DNA of 38,190 bases from an uncultured Lachnospiraceae bacterium (GCA_947086895.1 CAMUAR010000034.1:1-38190), one strand, 5' to 3'. Numbered from the stretch's first letter, positions 1 through 8,115 are shown. Notes: a model not told the origin generated them from the sequence alone. Made by a program: numbers and translations.

Positions 1-52
1 TTGCCGAATGTGGCGGGAAGCCCCCGCCTCTATAGGTGGGGGAGGATGTCAC
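1..52 (+). mobile_element. Probable right end of an IS200/IS605-family element (tnpB/omega-RNA 3' end)
   Basis: A GC-rich hairpin (CCCCCGCC, loop TCTATA, GGTGGGGG; 21-42, one G.U pair) sits in sequence that resembles the right end and guide-scaffold 3' end of tnpB-type IS605 elements, with the element ending near ATGTCAC. This assignment is from memory of such ends. The transposase genes would lie upstream of the window, so only this terminal piece is seen. The window's other end carries a left-end-like hairpin. Confidence 0.55.
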
Positions 53-138
53 TTTCCCAGTTATAATAGATCAATCCACTTCAAACTCAAAAAATACTTT
101 GATATCACAATAATCTATACAGAAACGAGGAATTTAAA

Positions 139-486
139 ATGTTATTTTTACATTATCCTAAATGCACAACCTGCAGGAAAGCTGCTGCATGGCTGAAAGA
201 AAAGGGAATTTCCTGCGAGAGCAGAGATATTAAAACGAACAATCCAACAGCACAGGAATTAAAAACATGGATTGCAAAAAGCGGGCTTCCAATTCGAAAA
301 TTTTTTAATACCAGCGGGCTGCTCTACCGCGAGATGAATTTAAAAGATAAGTTAGCTGGTATGACCGACGAAGAAATGATTCAGACTTTAGCGTCCGACG
401 GTATGCTGGTAAAACGCCCTCTGCTTGTCGGAGATGATTTTGTGTGCGTTGGTTTTCAGGAAGCCCAGTGGGAAAAACAGATATAA
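139..486 (+). CDS. ArsC/Spx-family thioredoxin-fold protein
   Basis: This 115-residue protein belongs to the arsenate reductase/Spx/YffB family. It opens with a beta strand and the redox motif CTTC (MLFLHYPKCTTC, Cys9 and Cys12), continues with helical segments, and has the family pattern GLPIRKFFNTSG and the late VKRPLL strand. The length matches the 110-130 residues usual for the family. A GAGG ribosome site lies about 9 bases before ATG 139; the longer reading that starts at position 8 runs through the IS end and is not credible. No arsenic genes or RNA-polymerase partners are nearby, so whether it reduces arsenate, acts as an Spx-like regulator or only handles thiols cannot be told from sequence. 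It stands alone ahead of the trpB leader. Confidence 0.85.
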   Translation: MLFLHYPKCTTCRKAAAWLKEKGISCESRDIKTNNPTAQELKTWIAKSGLPIRKFFNTSGLLYREMNLKDKLAGMTDEEMIQTLASDGMLVKRPLLVGDDFVCVGFQEAQWEKQI

Positions 487-514
487 ACGAAGAAAAACAA
501 CCTTCAAAAAACTA

Positions 515-543
515 TTGACATCTTTATGCGATGGTGATATAAT
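515..543 (+). promoter_or_regulatory. Sigma-A promoter of the trpB leader
   Basis: A perfect -35 TTGACA (515-520) and a perfect -10 TATAAT (538-543) are separated by 17 bases. Transcription would begin near 550, just ahead of the T-box stem I. Confidence 0.9.
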
Positions 544-549
544 ACATGA

Positions 550-968
550 AAATTTAATACTTCAAACCGTTGAAGCGGAAGTAACGGCAATCATGCCTTT
601 ACAGAGAGCCTGAGATGCTGAAAATCAGGTAAGAAACAAGTTGTCAAATGGACCGCTGAGGGCGCAGTCAAATGTAATATTTTATCAGAGATGATTTAAA
701 GAAAAGATTTATATAAAAGTTTGCACAAAAAGATAAACATATTATAAAACTGATCTATTTTGGGTAAATCATTTTATAGAATATAAATCTTTATTACAGA
801 GTATTCTGCGACGCTGCAGGCAAGCGTATAAATGCCGGGGATATGTTAGTATCCTGCTGAGCGCATGGGTTATATCATGAATCAAGGTGGCACCGCGGAT
901 AGTGTCGTACTGTATCAGTATCTATTCGTCCTTGACAGAGAGTATATTTCTGTCAAGGACGTTTTTTA
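550..968 (+). promoter_or_regulatory. Tryptophan T-box riboswitch leader
   Basis: A T-box leader reads uncharged tRNA and controls an intrinsic terminator. Stem I closes through AGCGG (574-578) and CCGCT (653-657), with an AGTA box directly after the 5' strand (580-583). The triplet just 5' of the closing strand is TGG (649-651), the Trp codon, in the specifier position. The conserved T-box AAGGTGGCACCGCG lies at 884-897 and is followed by a terminator. The specifier agrees with the downstream trpB-type gene, which supports tRNA-Trp as ligand. The gap between the terminator and the gene is unusually long (about 360 bases) and holds further structure. Confidence 0.93.
927..967 (+). terminator. 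T-box-controlled intrinsic terminator
   Basis: A perfect 12-bp stem (927-938 with 950-961; CGTCCTTGACAG and its complement) with an 11-base loop is followed by six T residues. It is the off-state structure that competes with the T-box antiterminator. Confidence 0.93.
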
Positions 969-1072
969 TGCATACAGCGCTGCAAATCCTGCAAAGCAAA
1001 ATTTGATACTATGCATAGATAACTTTACAGAAATTCCACTCAATGATTTTTTTCACTTAAAGGAGGGGATTT

Positions 1073-1126
1073 ATGTCATTGGCAAAACGCTGGCGCCCTT
1101 GGGCGTTGATTCAAAAATTATTATAA
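1073..1126 (+). CDS. Putative 17-residue Trp-containing leader peptide
   Basis: A very short ORF encodes MSLAKRWRPWALIQKLL. An almost ideal ribosome site, AAAGGAGGGG, sits about 5 bases before the ATG. Two of its residues are Trp, separated by two codons. It lies between the T-box terminator and trpB on the same transcript. Downstream are AAAAATAA/TTATTTTT and ATGCG/CGCAT pairings (about 1180-1215) that cannot form together fully, followed by a larger nested hairpin. The layout resembles a classical attenuation leader, but a decayed gene start is the alternative. There is no homology evidence. Confidence 0.4.
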   Translation: MSLAKRWRPWALIQKLL

Positions 1127-1225
1127 AAAACAAAATATCAAAATCGATTTCACTGAAATTCCACGGAAGTAATTACTGTGAAAAATAATGCGGATGCACT
1201 TATTTTTCGCATGGCTGTTTGTGCC

Positions 1226-1310
1226 GAGAACGTCACAAATCAGCCCTGATCTGACAATAGAAAGCTGCGAATGCAGTTTCTATTGCGGTTTCCCGAACAT
1301 AGACGTTCTC
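1226..1310 (+). repeat. Nested hairpin in the trpB leader
   Basis: An outer 9-bp perfect stem GAGAACGTC/GACGTTCTC (1226-1234 and 1302-1310) encloses a small ATCAG/CTGAT hairpin (1239-1250) and a 9-bp perfect stem CAATAGAAA/TTTCTATTG (1255-1263 and 1277-1285) capped by CTGC-GAAT-GCAG. Together they form a multi-branched fold ending 16 bases before the trpB ATG. The core 18-mer at 1264-1281 recurs at 37901-37918, so it is part of a dispersed element or a shared RNA motif. Confidence 0.7.
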
Positions 1311-1326
1311 AGAATGGAGAATTATT

Positions 1327-2700
1327 ATGAAAGACGAAAAAATTCCTTACAAAATATATCTCAATGAAAATGAAATGCCGAAGGCATGGTATAATATGCG
1401 CGCTGATATGAAACAGAAACCGGCTCCGCTTCTAAACCCTGACACCCATCAGCCGATGAAAGCCGATGAACTTTCCGGGGTTTTCTGCAAAGAATTGGTC
1501 GCACAGGAATTGGATACCGACACTGCATTTTTTGAGATTCCAGAAGAAATCCGCAATTTTTATAAAATGTACCGTCCGTCGCCGCTGGTTCGTGCCTACT
1601 GTCTGGAAGAAAAGCTCAATACGCCTGCAAAGATTTATTATAAGTTTGAGGGCAACAACACAAGCGGCAGCCACAAATTAAATTCTGCGATCGCTCAGGC
1701 TTATTATGCCAAAAAGCAAGGGCTAAAAGGTGTAACTACCGAGACAGGAGCTGGTCAATGGGGTACTGCCCTGTCTATGGCATGTTCGTACTTTGGTCTT
1801 GACTGCAAAGTATATATGGTAAAATGTTCTTATGAACAAAAACCTTTCCGCCGTGAAGTAATGCGTACCTACGGCGCCTCGGTAACTCCGTCGCCGTCCA
1901 TGGAAACCAAAGTGGGCAGAAAAATTCTTGCGGAACACCCAGGTACTACGGGAAGTTTAGGGTGCGCTATTTCCGAAGCGGTGGAAACAGCCGTGGCGAG
2001 TGACGGCTACCGCTATGTGTTGGGCAGCGTATTGAATCAGGTACTTCTTCATCAGACAATTATCGGTCTGGAAACAAAAACAGCGATGGAGAAATATCAT
2101 ATCAAACCGGATATGATTATCGGCTGCGCCGGCGGCGGTTCCAATCTTGGCGGTCTGATTGCGCCATTTATGGGAGAAAAACTCCGCGGGGAAGCGGACT
2201 ACCGCATTATCGCCGTTGAACCGGCATCTTGCCCAAGTTTTACCAGAGGGGTGTATGCTTATGATTTCTGTGATACAGGAATGGTCTGCCCGCTTTCCAA
2301 AATGTACACGTTAGGCAGCGGTTTTATCCCTTCCGCCAATCACGCGGGCGGTCTGCGCTATCATGGCATGAGTTCTACGCTGTCCGAACTGTATCATCAG
2401 GGATTGATGGATGCAATCAGTGTAAAGCAGACGGAAGTATTTGAAGCAGCAGAATACTTTGCAAGAGTGGAGGGTATTTTACCTGCACCGGAAAGTTCTC
2501 ATGCGATCCGTGTTGCGATTGATGAAGCAGTAAAGTGCAGGGAAACTGGCGAGGAAAAAACCATTCTTTTCGGTCTTACTGGCACAGGCTATTTTGATAT
2601 GTTTGCTTATGAAAAATTCCACAATGGTGAAATGAACGATTACATTCCTACAGAAGAAGAACTTGCCGCTTGCCGCAATAAACTTCCGCAAATAAAATAA
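1327..2700 (+). CDS. trpB: TrpB2-type tryptophan synthase beta chain
   Basis: This PLP enzyme of 457 residues makes L-tryptophan from indole and serine. The PLP lysine lies in SGSHKLNSA (Lys117), followed by the ETGAGQWG loop (about 139-146) and the phosphate-binding GCAGGGSN (266-273). The length, the long N-terminal segment with WYNMRADM, and the SGSHKLN block fit the TrpB2 class rather than the roughly 400-residue TrpB1 that pairs with TrpA. No trpA or other trp genes are present, so it probably works alone, perhaps salvaging indole. GGAGA precedes ATG 1327 by about 6 bases. The UGG-specifier T-box directly upstream is strong support for a tryptophan role. Confidence 0.93.
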   Translation: MKDEKIPYKIYLNENEMPKAWYNMRADMKQKPAPLLNPDTHQPMKADELSGVFCKELVAQELDTDTAFFEIPEEIRNFYKMYRPSPLVRAYCLEEKLNTPAKIYYKFEGNNTSGSHKLNSAIAQAYYAKKQGLKGVTTETGAGQWGTALSMACSYFGLDCKVYMVKCSYEQKPFRREVMRTYGASVTPSPSMETKVGRKILAEHPGTTGSLGCAISEAVETAVASDGYRYVLGSVLNQVLLHQTIIGLETKTAMEKYHIKPDMIIGCAGGGSNLGGLIAPFMGEKLRGEADYRIIAVEPASCPSFTRGVYAYDFCDTGMVCPLSKMYTLGSGFIPSANHAGGLRYHGMSSTLSELYHQGLMDAISVKQTEVFEAAEYFARVEGILPAPESSHAIRVAIDEAVKCRETGEEKTILFGLTGTGYFDMFAYEKFHNGEMNDYIPTEEELAACRNKLPQIK

Positions 2701-2757
2701 AAGATACTTTGGTATCGTAATGCAGATCTGCAAAGCGGGTCGTTGATTTTTCTATAC

Positions 2758-2905
2758 ATGAAACAGGCAAGTAAAGCAGAACGCTAAAAAGGGCTGCGGC
2801 AAAGTTTTTAAACTGCCTGCAATGTTTCTCGGAATCAAAAGAAATTTGACACTTCCAATTTCTTTTATCGGAGGCTTTATGGCAGCGCTTGGCAAAGAGA
2901 TATAA
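2758..2905 (+). pseudogene. Possible frameshifted small ORF downstream of trpB
   Basis: From ATG 2758 the reading is MKQASKAER then a stop. In another frame the text continues as AKKGCGKVFKLPAMF, then GIKRNLTLPISFIGG, then FMAALGKEI and a TAA at 2903-2905. The second part has a balanced, membrane-like composition. One base change in the A-run at 2785-2789 would join the two. No function is recognised, and it may simply be non-coding. Confidence 0.25.
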
Positions 2906-2915
2906 AAACTATCGT

Positions 2916-4310
2916 TTAACAACGAATTGTCGCAGTTACTTTTCCGCCTTTTTCTCCATTTTCAATAATAAGCTCGCCGCCGCACTTTTCACAAAGAGTA
3001 CGGCAAATATAAAGACCAAGACCAAAATGAATTTTATCCGGTTCTTTTTCATCCCGGAAAAAAGGTTCTGCGGCTTTTGCAATCGTTTCCTGGCAAAAGC
3101 CGTCCCCATCGTCGCTGACTGTAAGTTTCAGCATCTGTCCATCAACCATACATTGGGCAGTTATTTTATTTTTTGCATAATGAGATGCATTTGCAACTAA
3201 ATTCTCATAAATCTGAAAGAAAATTTCGATATCCATATATATTTTTTCTTCTGTTTTATCCTTCCACTGTAATGAAAATTGTTTTTCCCCGCAGAGAAAC
3301 TTCCCGGTTTCCAGCAAATTATGCTTAAGTTCTAAAGCAGAAATATAACTAGGGTTTGGAACAATATCCTCCAGTTTTTGTACAGAATTCATCTTTCTTG
3401 TATAATGTTCCAGACGCGCTACTTGACCGTTCATCATCCCCAATACTTCCAACAACTTTTGTTCCGAAACCCTGCCGCTTGGAATATATTTTTCAAGAAA
3501 ATCCGTGTAGCCGCGCAGTACGGTAAGCGGTGTTCTCAGATCGTGAGAAAACGCGGAATTTAACCGTTTCCGCTCTTCCAGCGAACGCCACATCTCCCGG
3601 TTATTTTCGTAAAGTGTCTGCCGCATTTCATCAAATGCCATACAGAGCATTCCCATCTCATTTGGCTTTTCATAATGTATCTCAAAATCAAGCTGATTAT
3701 CTGCAATCTTCTTTGAGGCGGTAAGCAGAAGTTCAATTGGCTTTTTTAACTCGCGCCCATAAAAAATTTTTCCTGCAACAATAACACAAAAAAAGATCCA
3801 TATTGGAATAATAATAATTTGTGAATTTGTAATCAACTCAAAAATAAGTTCCTGTTTTTTGTATGCTTTTTGAAACCTCTGTCCTTTATAAATTCCTTTT
3901 TCCACAACAGGTATGAAATCACGATCTTGTTCAATAAATTCTTCCGATATTGTCTCATCCTTATTTTTATCGAAAGTATTTTCAACACTGCCGCTTAGCT
4001 CTTTATTTATCCTTCCTTCTTCGTTTTCTTCTTCAAACCAGATATGGTACTCATAACAATAATCTGGCAGAAGCCGTGCATTGTTTATATCCAAATACCA
4101 ATCTTGTAAGTTATTTACAATATTTCCGATGATCGCGCTTCCTGTAAAAGATATAACAACACACAATGTCATATAAATTACAAATCTCCATTTTAGTTTT
4201 GAAAAACGCTTTTGTATTTTACTGGATCTATCACAATTCAACGATTTTTTTATTTCAGAATCATCACAATACATACGATACGAATTGAAAAATTTTTTTA
4301 TTTTACCCAT
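2916..4310 (-). CDS. Membrane sensor histidine kinase
   Basis: This 464-residue HAMP/HisKA/HATPase kinase has TM1 at about residues 43-65, an acidic extracytoplasmic loop of about 100 residues, TM2 at about 163-184, and a HAMP region to about 240. The phosphoacceptor sits in FSHDLRTPL (His256). The ATPase boxes are N (ENLVANA, 369-375), G1 (DDGDGF, about 400) and G2 (GLGL, about 430). It overlaps the end of the response regulator gene by 13 bases, so the pair is translationally coupled. The ligand is unknown: the sensory loop is rich in Glu and Asp, which could suit cation or cationic-peptide sensing, but that is inference. No ABC exporter of the bacitracin type lies next to it. Confidence 0.93.
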   Translation of the reverse strand: MGKIKKFFNSYRMYCDDSEIKKSLNCDRSSKIQKRFSKLKWRFVIYMTLCVVISFTGSAIIGNIVNNLQDWYLDINNARLLPDYCYEYHIWFEEENEEGRINKELSGSVENTFDKNKDETISEEFIEQDRDFIPVVEKGIYKGQRFQKAYKKQELIFELITNSQIIIIPIWIFFCVIVAGKIFYGRELKKPIELLLTASKKIADNQLDFEIHYEKPNEMGMLCMAFDEMRQTLYENNREMWRSLEERKRLNSAFSHDLRTPLTVLRGYTDFLEKYIPSGRVSEQKLLEVLGMMNGQVARLEHYTRKMNSVQKLEDIVPNPSYISALELKHNLLETGKFLCGEKQFSLQWKDKTEEKIYMDIEIFFQIYENLVANASHYAKNKITAQCMVDGQMLKLTVSDDGDGFCQETIAKAAEPFFRDEKEPDKIHFGLGLYICRTLCEKCGGELIIENGEKGGKVTATIRC

Positions 4311-4969
4311 TTATACCCCATTCCCCACACTGTTTCAAGATGATATTCTTCATTGTATTTTGCAAGCTTTGTGCGAATCCTGCGAATATGTTCTCCGATT
4401 ACCTGGCTGTCCCCTTCCGCGTCAAACCCCCAAATTTTTTCATAGATTCGCTCCTTGTCAAAAACCTGTCCGCAATTTAAGGAAAGCAGCTCAACAATCT
4501 GATATTCTTTTTTCGCAAGACCCAAATCCAACCCTGCTGCCAAAACTGCTTTCGCAGAATAATCAACGGCTAAATTTCCAAAAAAACGCACATTTATCTG
4601 TGTTTTTTCCCGGTGATCACGCCGAATATGCGCCGCTACTCTCGCGCCAAGTTCCTCAATCGAAAACGGCTTAATCATATAATCGTCCCCTCCTGCGGCA
4701 AACCCCCGAATTTTATCGCTGTCCTCAATCCGAGCCGTCAAAAATAAAATCGGACAGGAAACATAATCCCGGATTGCCTGGCATACAGACAGACCATCCC
4801 CATCCGGCATATTGACATCAAGAAGAATCAAATCTGGATTTTGTGCAGCTTTGTCGATTGCCTCTTTGCCGCTGTACGCAGTAATTACCAGATATCCATT
4901 TATTTCAAAATAATCTTTCAGCAGACTGACAACATCTCTCTCATCATCCACAACAAGTATTTTATACAT
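4298..4969 (-). CDS. OmpR/PhoB-family response regulator
   Basis: This 223-residue protein has a receiver domain at residues 1-118 with acidic residues Asp8, Asp9 and Glu10, phosphorylation site Asp51 (LLDVNMPDGDG), Thr78 and Lys100-Pro101. It is followed by a winged-helix DNA-binding domain ending in LETVWGMGYKWVK, as in PhoB. It is first in a two-gene operon with the histidine kinase. The ribosome site is a modest AAAGGG about 10 bases from ATG 4969. The upstream region to 5138 is very A+T-rich and must hold the promoter. Target genes cannot be inferred. Confidence 0.95.
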   Translation of the reverse strand: MYKILVVDDERDVVSLLKDYFEINGYLVITAYSGKEAIDKAAQNPDLILLDVNMPDGDGLSVCQAIRDYVSCPILFLTARIEDSDKIRGFAAGGDDYMIKPFSIEELGARVAAHIRRDHREKTQINVRFFGNLAVDYSAKAVLAAGLDLGLAKKEYQIVELLSLNCGQVFDKERIYEKIWGFDAEGDSQVIGEHIRRIRTKLAKYNEEYHLETVWGMGYKWVK

Positions 4970-5013
4970 AATAAAAATCCCTTTCTTTTCCCTTTTCTTT
5001 CATTACAAAATTA

Positions 5014-5030
5014 GAGCGTATTTGAAAAAT
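5014..5030 (+). repeat. GAGCGT(G/A)TTTGAAAA dispersed motif, copy A
   Basis: GAGCGTATTTGAAAAAT is a one-mismatch copy of a motif also found at 15686, 22726 and (inverted) 28440. All four copies are intergenic. This one lies upstream of the response regulator gene. Confidence 0.5.
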
Positions 5031-5138
5031 CTCCAAAAACAGCAAAAACTTTTTCACCGTAAAACTTAAAATATTTTTCTTTTATATTATCAAATTAAGT
5101 TTAACATTTAAATTTCAAATTTTTATCAACTTCTGTAA

Positions 5139-5261
5139 TTATATATCAGTTTACAAATTTTTCAAACAAAGGATAACCTATTTTACATCAGACTTATTCC
5201 TGGAGGATATAGTATCCGAAGCGAAGATGAGACGATTAGCATTCCATTATTAGCTAAATAG
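5139..5261 (+). pseudogene. In-frame upstream remnant of the restriction endonuclease gene
   Basis: The frame of the nuclease ORF stays open from 5139 to a TAG at 5259-5261 and continues straight into the ORF that follows. The translated text before the stop (LIPGGYSIRSEDETISIPLLAK) and after it (DLCEGFCSPNSG, up to the Met at 5298) reads like ordinary protein. No start codon with a ribosome site exists upstream. I infer that the nuclease gene lost its 5' end and gained a nonsense codon. Confidence 0.5.
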
Positions 5262-5297
5262 GATCTATGTGAAGGTTTTTGTTCGCCAAACTCAGGT

Positions 5298-6068
5298 ATG
5301 CAAGGCAGTCGCGCTATCGAAAAAATGAGAACATTAAAAAGACTGAACCAAGACTTTGATTCGGCACAAAGAACTCTCTTCGATTTAAAAATATTCGCTG
5401 AGATTTTGAATCAGATCAATAAGCTGGAAAAACCGGAATTGTTAGAGCTGATTAAATACTTTATTTGCACAGCAAAGGCTATCCGCACTGAGAGAATATC
5501 AATGAATCAAGCATTGCAAGCTGAAACAGATGCCACATTCGATCTTCTTTCTTTTTTGGGAAATACCGCAGATCCAGAGTTCACTAAATGCGTAACTGCC
5601 GCTTGTTTAAATGTACTTTATCGAAATGACGGTCTCTTGATTCGCGGTGTTGATGATTTCAAAACCGCCTCAGATGCAAGAGCAAAAAAGCCAGGCGATA
5701 TTACCTTAGAAAAAGATTTTTCCCCAGTTATTGCTGTGGAAGTGAAAGACAAAACACAACATATTGATTGGAACAACATAGAACGAGCGAAACGAATTAT
5801 AACCAATCACCCGGATCTGAGCAGTTTTCTGTTTGTATTGGAAAATCGAAGTGCTGCAACAAATAGTTTAATCCATGAAATGGTCACATCGCCACAGCTG
5901 ATGATTGGCAGCGGAAAAAAGATTGTGGTTATGTCATTGCATCTTTTGTATCGTATGGCACTGGCAGTTTCGAGTGAAAATGAGATTATCAATATTACTG
6001 GTACGTATTTATCTATGGCTCCAGCCGTTAAACCAGAAACAAAAGCTGCATGGCTAAAACAACGATAA
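5298..6068 (+). CDS. Type II restriction endonuclease, PD-(D/E)xK fold, probably 5'-truncated
   Basis: This 256-residue ORF has a helical N-terminal half and a nuclease core. The catalytic motif is visible as PGDITLEK (Asp), about 12 residues, then VEVKDK (E-x-K), the layout of PD-(D/E)xK enzymes; the overall pattern is closest in my memory to the SacI family. The convergent methyltransferase and XRE gene complete a type II restriction-modification set. Neither ATG 5298 nor the in-frame ATG 5325 has a ribosome site, and the reading frame continues upstream through a TAG, so this is likely a decayed gene whose product, if made, lacks its N-terminus. It ends in a terminator shared with the methyltransferase. 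Confidence 0.75.
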   Translation: MQGSRAIEKMRTLKRLNQDFDSAQRTLFDLKIFAEILNQINKLEKPELLELIKYFICTAKAIRTERISMNQALQAETDATFDLLSFLGNTADPEFTKCVTAACLNVLYRNDGLLIRGVDDFKTASDARAKKPGDITLEKDFSPVIAVEVKDKTQHIDWNNIERAKRIITNHPDLSSFLFVLENRSAATNSLIHEMVTSPQLMIGSGKKIVVMSLHLLYRMALAVSSENEIINITGTYLSMAPAVKPETKAAWLKQR

Positions 6069-6108
6069 CAAAAAAGTCACTTTGTGATTTGCAAGGTGAC
6101 TCTTTTGT
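6068..6108. terminator. Bidirectional terminator between nuclease and methyltransferase genes
   Basis: ACAAAAAAGTCAC (6068-6080) pairs with GTGACTCTTTTGT (6096-6108), 12 of 13 matched. The stem is flanked by A and T runs, so it can end transcription from both convergent genes. Confidence 0.85.
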
Positions 6109-6116
6109 TTTAACTT

Positions 6117-7889
6117 TTAGTCCCAAGGAGTTGTATCTTTCCAATTATTTGGAAGTGTAAATGGATAGCAGATACGAGAATGTTCAAGAGGCACAGTACG
6201 ATTTGTTGTATTTGTTCGCACATCAAATCCATAATCTCTCATCGTCTTGAAATATTCTTCATAGTCATTCAAAATAAGCGGGAAATCTTCAAATTTCAAA
6301 ATTTTTGTATGATATTGATCTTGTAAAGCAATTTCTTGAAACCTCAAAGAGTTTGTTTGCCTATTTGCCTTGAACTTAATGATAAATTTGGGATAAGGTT
6401 CTGTGAAATGACCATATAATGGCATCAGTGAATCATAAGTTGTATATTCTCGGACAGCACGATGAATCTCATCCCACATAAGGGCGGTACACTCTTCCTG
6501 CAGATGTTGCCCATAAAAATCTACCGTTATCTGTTTGAGAGCAGTTGTAACTCCACCAAAAAACTGAAGTTCAATGGAAGCTCCAACTTCATTCGCTTTA
6601 TTTTTATTAATGGATACATTCAACTCTCCATTTTCAAAATCCCAGAAAATTTCCTGACCTTTAAATATACGATGTTTATGCTCTTCAGGGAACTCTGCAA
6701 TTTTATCAAGATCAAAAATTGTAATTTGAGCTGTGTCAGCTGTTCCCTGTATTTTCTTTTTAGCCTGAGTCTTTTTGGCTCGTTTTCCTTTCAATTTATC
6801 AAAAGAAAGGGTTGTACCTGGCTCAATAAGTGGGACTTTGTACTCTTCAAGTCCCTCAATTTGATATCTGAGTGCTTTTCCTATTTGATATGCAACGGGA
6901 GGACAAACGGAATTTCCTACTTGTTTTACGCCCTCAGCATAAGTTTGAGGTATTTCATAATCCTTTGGAAATCCCTGTATACGTTTCAATTCATCGATCG
7001 TGCATTTTCTGTTATGCCAATGAAATGGTCCATCATATTTTCCCTGATATGCAATAATAGTTTTACATATATCATCAGGATCCATTTTGTACAGAAAATT
7101 CGAAAATTTGGATCGCCATGCAAACAATGGTCGTGGATGTCCCATTTCTTCAGTATAAAAACGATAATTTTCGCCAGCTGGGATATCTGGAATCAGATAG
7201 CCATATTTACCACCATAAGGAAAAACAACTTCGTTTTCATCAGTTATGTCTGCAATAGTTTCTCTCACTGTAACATAGGGGAGCTTTTCCAGAGAGTCTG
7301 GACCATGCGTCGGTCTTGGAAACTTAAATTCAATGTTCAAGTCTTTTCGTATGCCAATTAAAAAAACTCTTTCTCTTTGTTGCGGTACACCAAAATCTGC
7401 AGCGTTCAAAACCCTCCAAAAAAGATTGTAGCCAACCTCTTCAAAAGATACACAAATAATCTTGAAGTCCTCGCCTTTTTGGGAAGAAAGGATACCACGA
7501 ACATTTTCAAAAACAAAGGCTTTGGGCTGAAAATATTTTACATATTGGCAGTAGTACCAAAATAATGTACCTCTAGTATCCTGTGTACCAGCAACGCCGC
7601 CTGTACGTCTGCCTGCGGCAGAAAAGCTTTGGCATGGAGGACCTCCTACAATGTAATCAATCTTTTCCCTTGAAAAGTCTTCTGGTGCAGTGAGCATGAT
7701 GTCAATGGGTTTTACCTCATCCTCCAATATGCCTGTCAAATGTTTATTTGTGTTAATCGTCTTGCAACAATTCTTATCCCATTCCAAAGTATTTGTAAAT
7801 CGGAAGCCGCTGGGAGCCATACCAACCTCAAAACCACCAATACCTGCAAACAGGCTGAGACATTTTGCTGTGTTTTCTGTGTCACTCAT
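6117..7889 (-). CDS. DNA (cytosine-5)-methyltransferase of a type II R-M system
   Basis: From ATG 7889 the protein has 590 residues. Motif I is SLFAGIGGFEVG (about 12-23), motif IV GGPPCQSFSAAGRR with catalytic Cys86, motif VI FENV (127-130), motif VIII QQRERVFLIG (about 170), and motifs IX-X KRIQGFPKDYEIP and VKQVGNSVCPPVA. About 230 residues follow motif X, an unusual C-terminal extension with no recognised domain. I chose 7889 rather than the upstream Met at 7931 because AAAGGA precedes it and ATGAGTGA overlaps the stop of the XRE gene, a translational coupling. It should protect DNA against the convergent nuclease; if that nuclease is dead, it is an orphan methylase. Confidence 0.93.
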   Translation of the reverse strand: MSDTENTAKCLSLFAGIGGFEVGMAPSGFRFTNTLEWDKNCCKTINTNKHLTGILEDEVKPIDIMLTAPEDFSREKIDYIVGGPPCQSFSAAGRRTGGVAGTQDTRGTLFWYYCQYVKYFQPKAFVFENVRGILSSQKGEDFKIICVSFEEVGYNLFWRVLNAADFGVPQQRERVFLIGIRKDLNIEFKFPRPTHGPDSLEKLPYVTVRETIADITDENEVVFPYGGKYGYLIPDIPAGENYRFYTEEMGHPRPLFAWRSKFSNFLYKMDPDDICKTIIAYQGKYDGPFHWHNRKCTIDELKRIQGFPKDYEIPQTYAEGVKQVGNSVCPPVAYQIGKALRYQIEGLEEYKVPLIEPGTTLSFDKLKGKRAKKTQAKKKIQGTADTAQITIFDLDKIAEFPEEHKHRIFKGQEIFWDFENGELNVSINKNKANEVGASIELQFFGGVTTALKQITVDFYGQHLQEECTALMWDEIHRAVREYTTYDSLMPLYGHFTEPYPKFIIKFKANRQTNSLRFQEIALQDQYHTKILKFEDFPLILNDYEEYFKTMRDYGFDVRTNTTNRTVPLEHSRICYPFTLPNNWKDTTPWD

Positions 7890-8115
7890 GTTGCTTGTCC
7901 TTTCCAGCTGCCGGAATTTTAATGATTTCAACTATATCACTTAATTCACAATCCAATACGGTACAAATTTTCACAAGAATGTCTGTAGTAACATTTTTAT
8001 TGTGAGAAAGTTTCGCCATAGTCGATTGACTTATATGCGCCAAATCTCTTAGTTCTTTCTTTTTCATATTGCGATCAATCAAGAGTTTCCATAATCTTTT
8101 ATATGATAAACTCAT
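7882..8115 (-). CDS. Small XRE/Cro-type regulator of the R-M system
   Basis: This 77-residue protein is a single helix-turn-helix domain of the Cro/C1 type: YKRLWKLLIDRNMKKKEL, then LAHISQSTMAKLSHNKNV as the recognition region, and LDCELSDIVEI closing the fold. The ribosome site GGAGGAGGTG lies about 5 bases ahead of ATG 8115. Its TGA overlaps the start of the methyltransferase gene. Its place and size fit a controller protein that tunes methylase expression, probably by binding direct repeats over its own promoter at 8140-8188. Confidence 0.88.
   Translation of the reverse strand: MSLSYKRLWKLLIDRNMKKKELRDLAHISQSTMAKLSHNKNVTTDILVKICTVLDCELSDIVEIIKIPAAGKDKQHE

Noticed and set aside
865..1188. 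107-codon ORF overlapping the T-box and terminator
   Set aside because: Its first half is the conserved T-box and terminator stem, and it has no ribosome site.
6462..7361. 299-codon plus-strand ORF opposite the methyltransferase
   Set aside because: It is fully antisense to conserved methylase motifs; low-complexity Phe/Ile/Ser text and no ribosome site.
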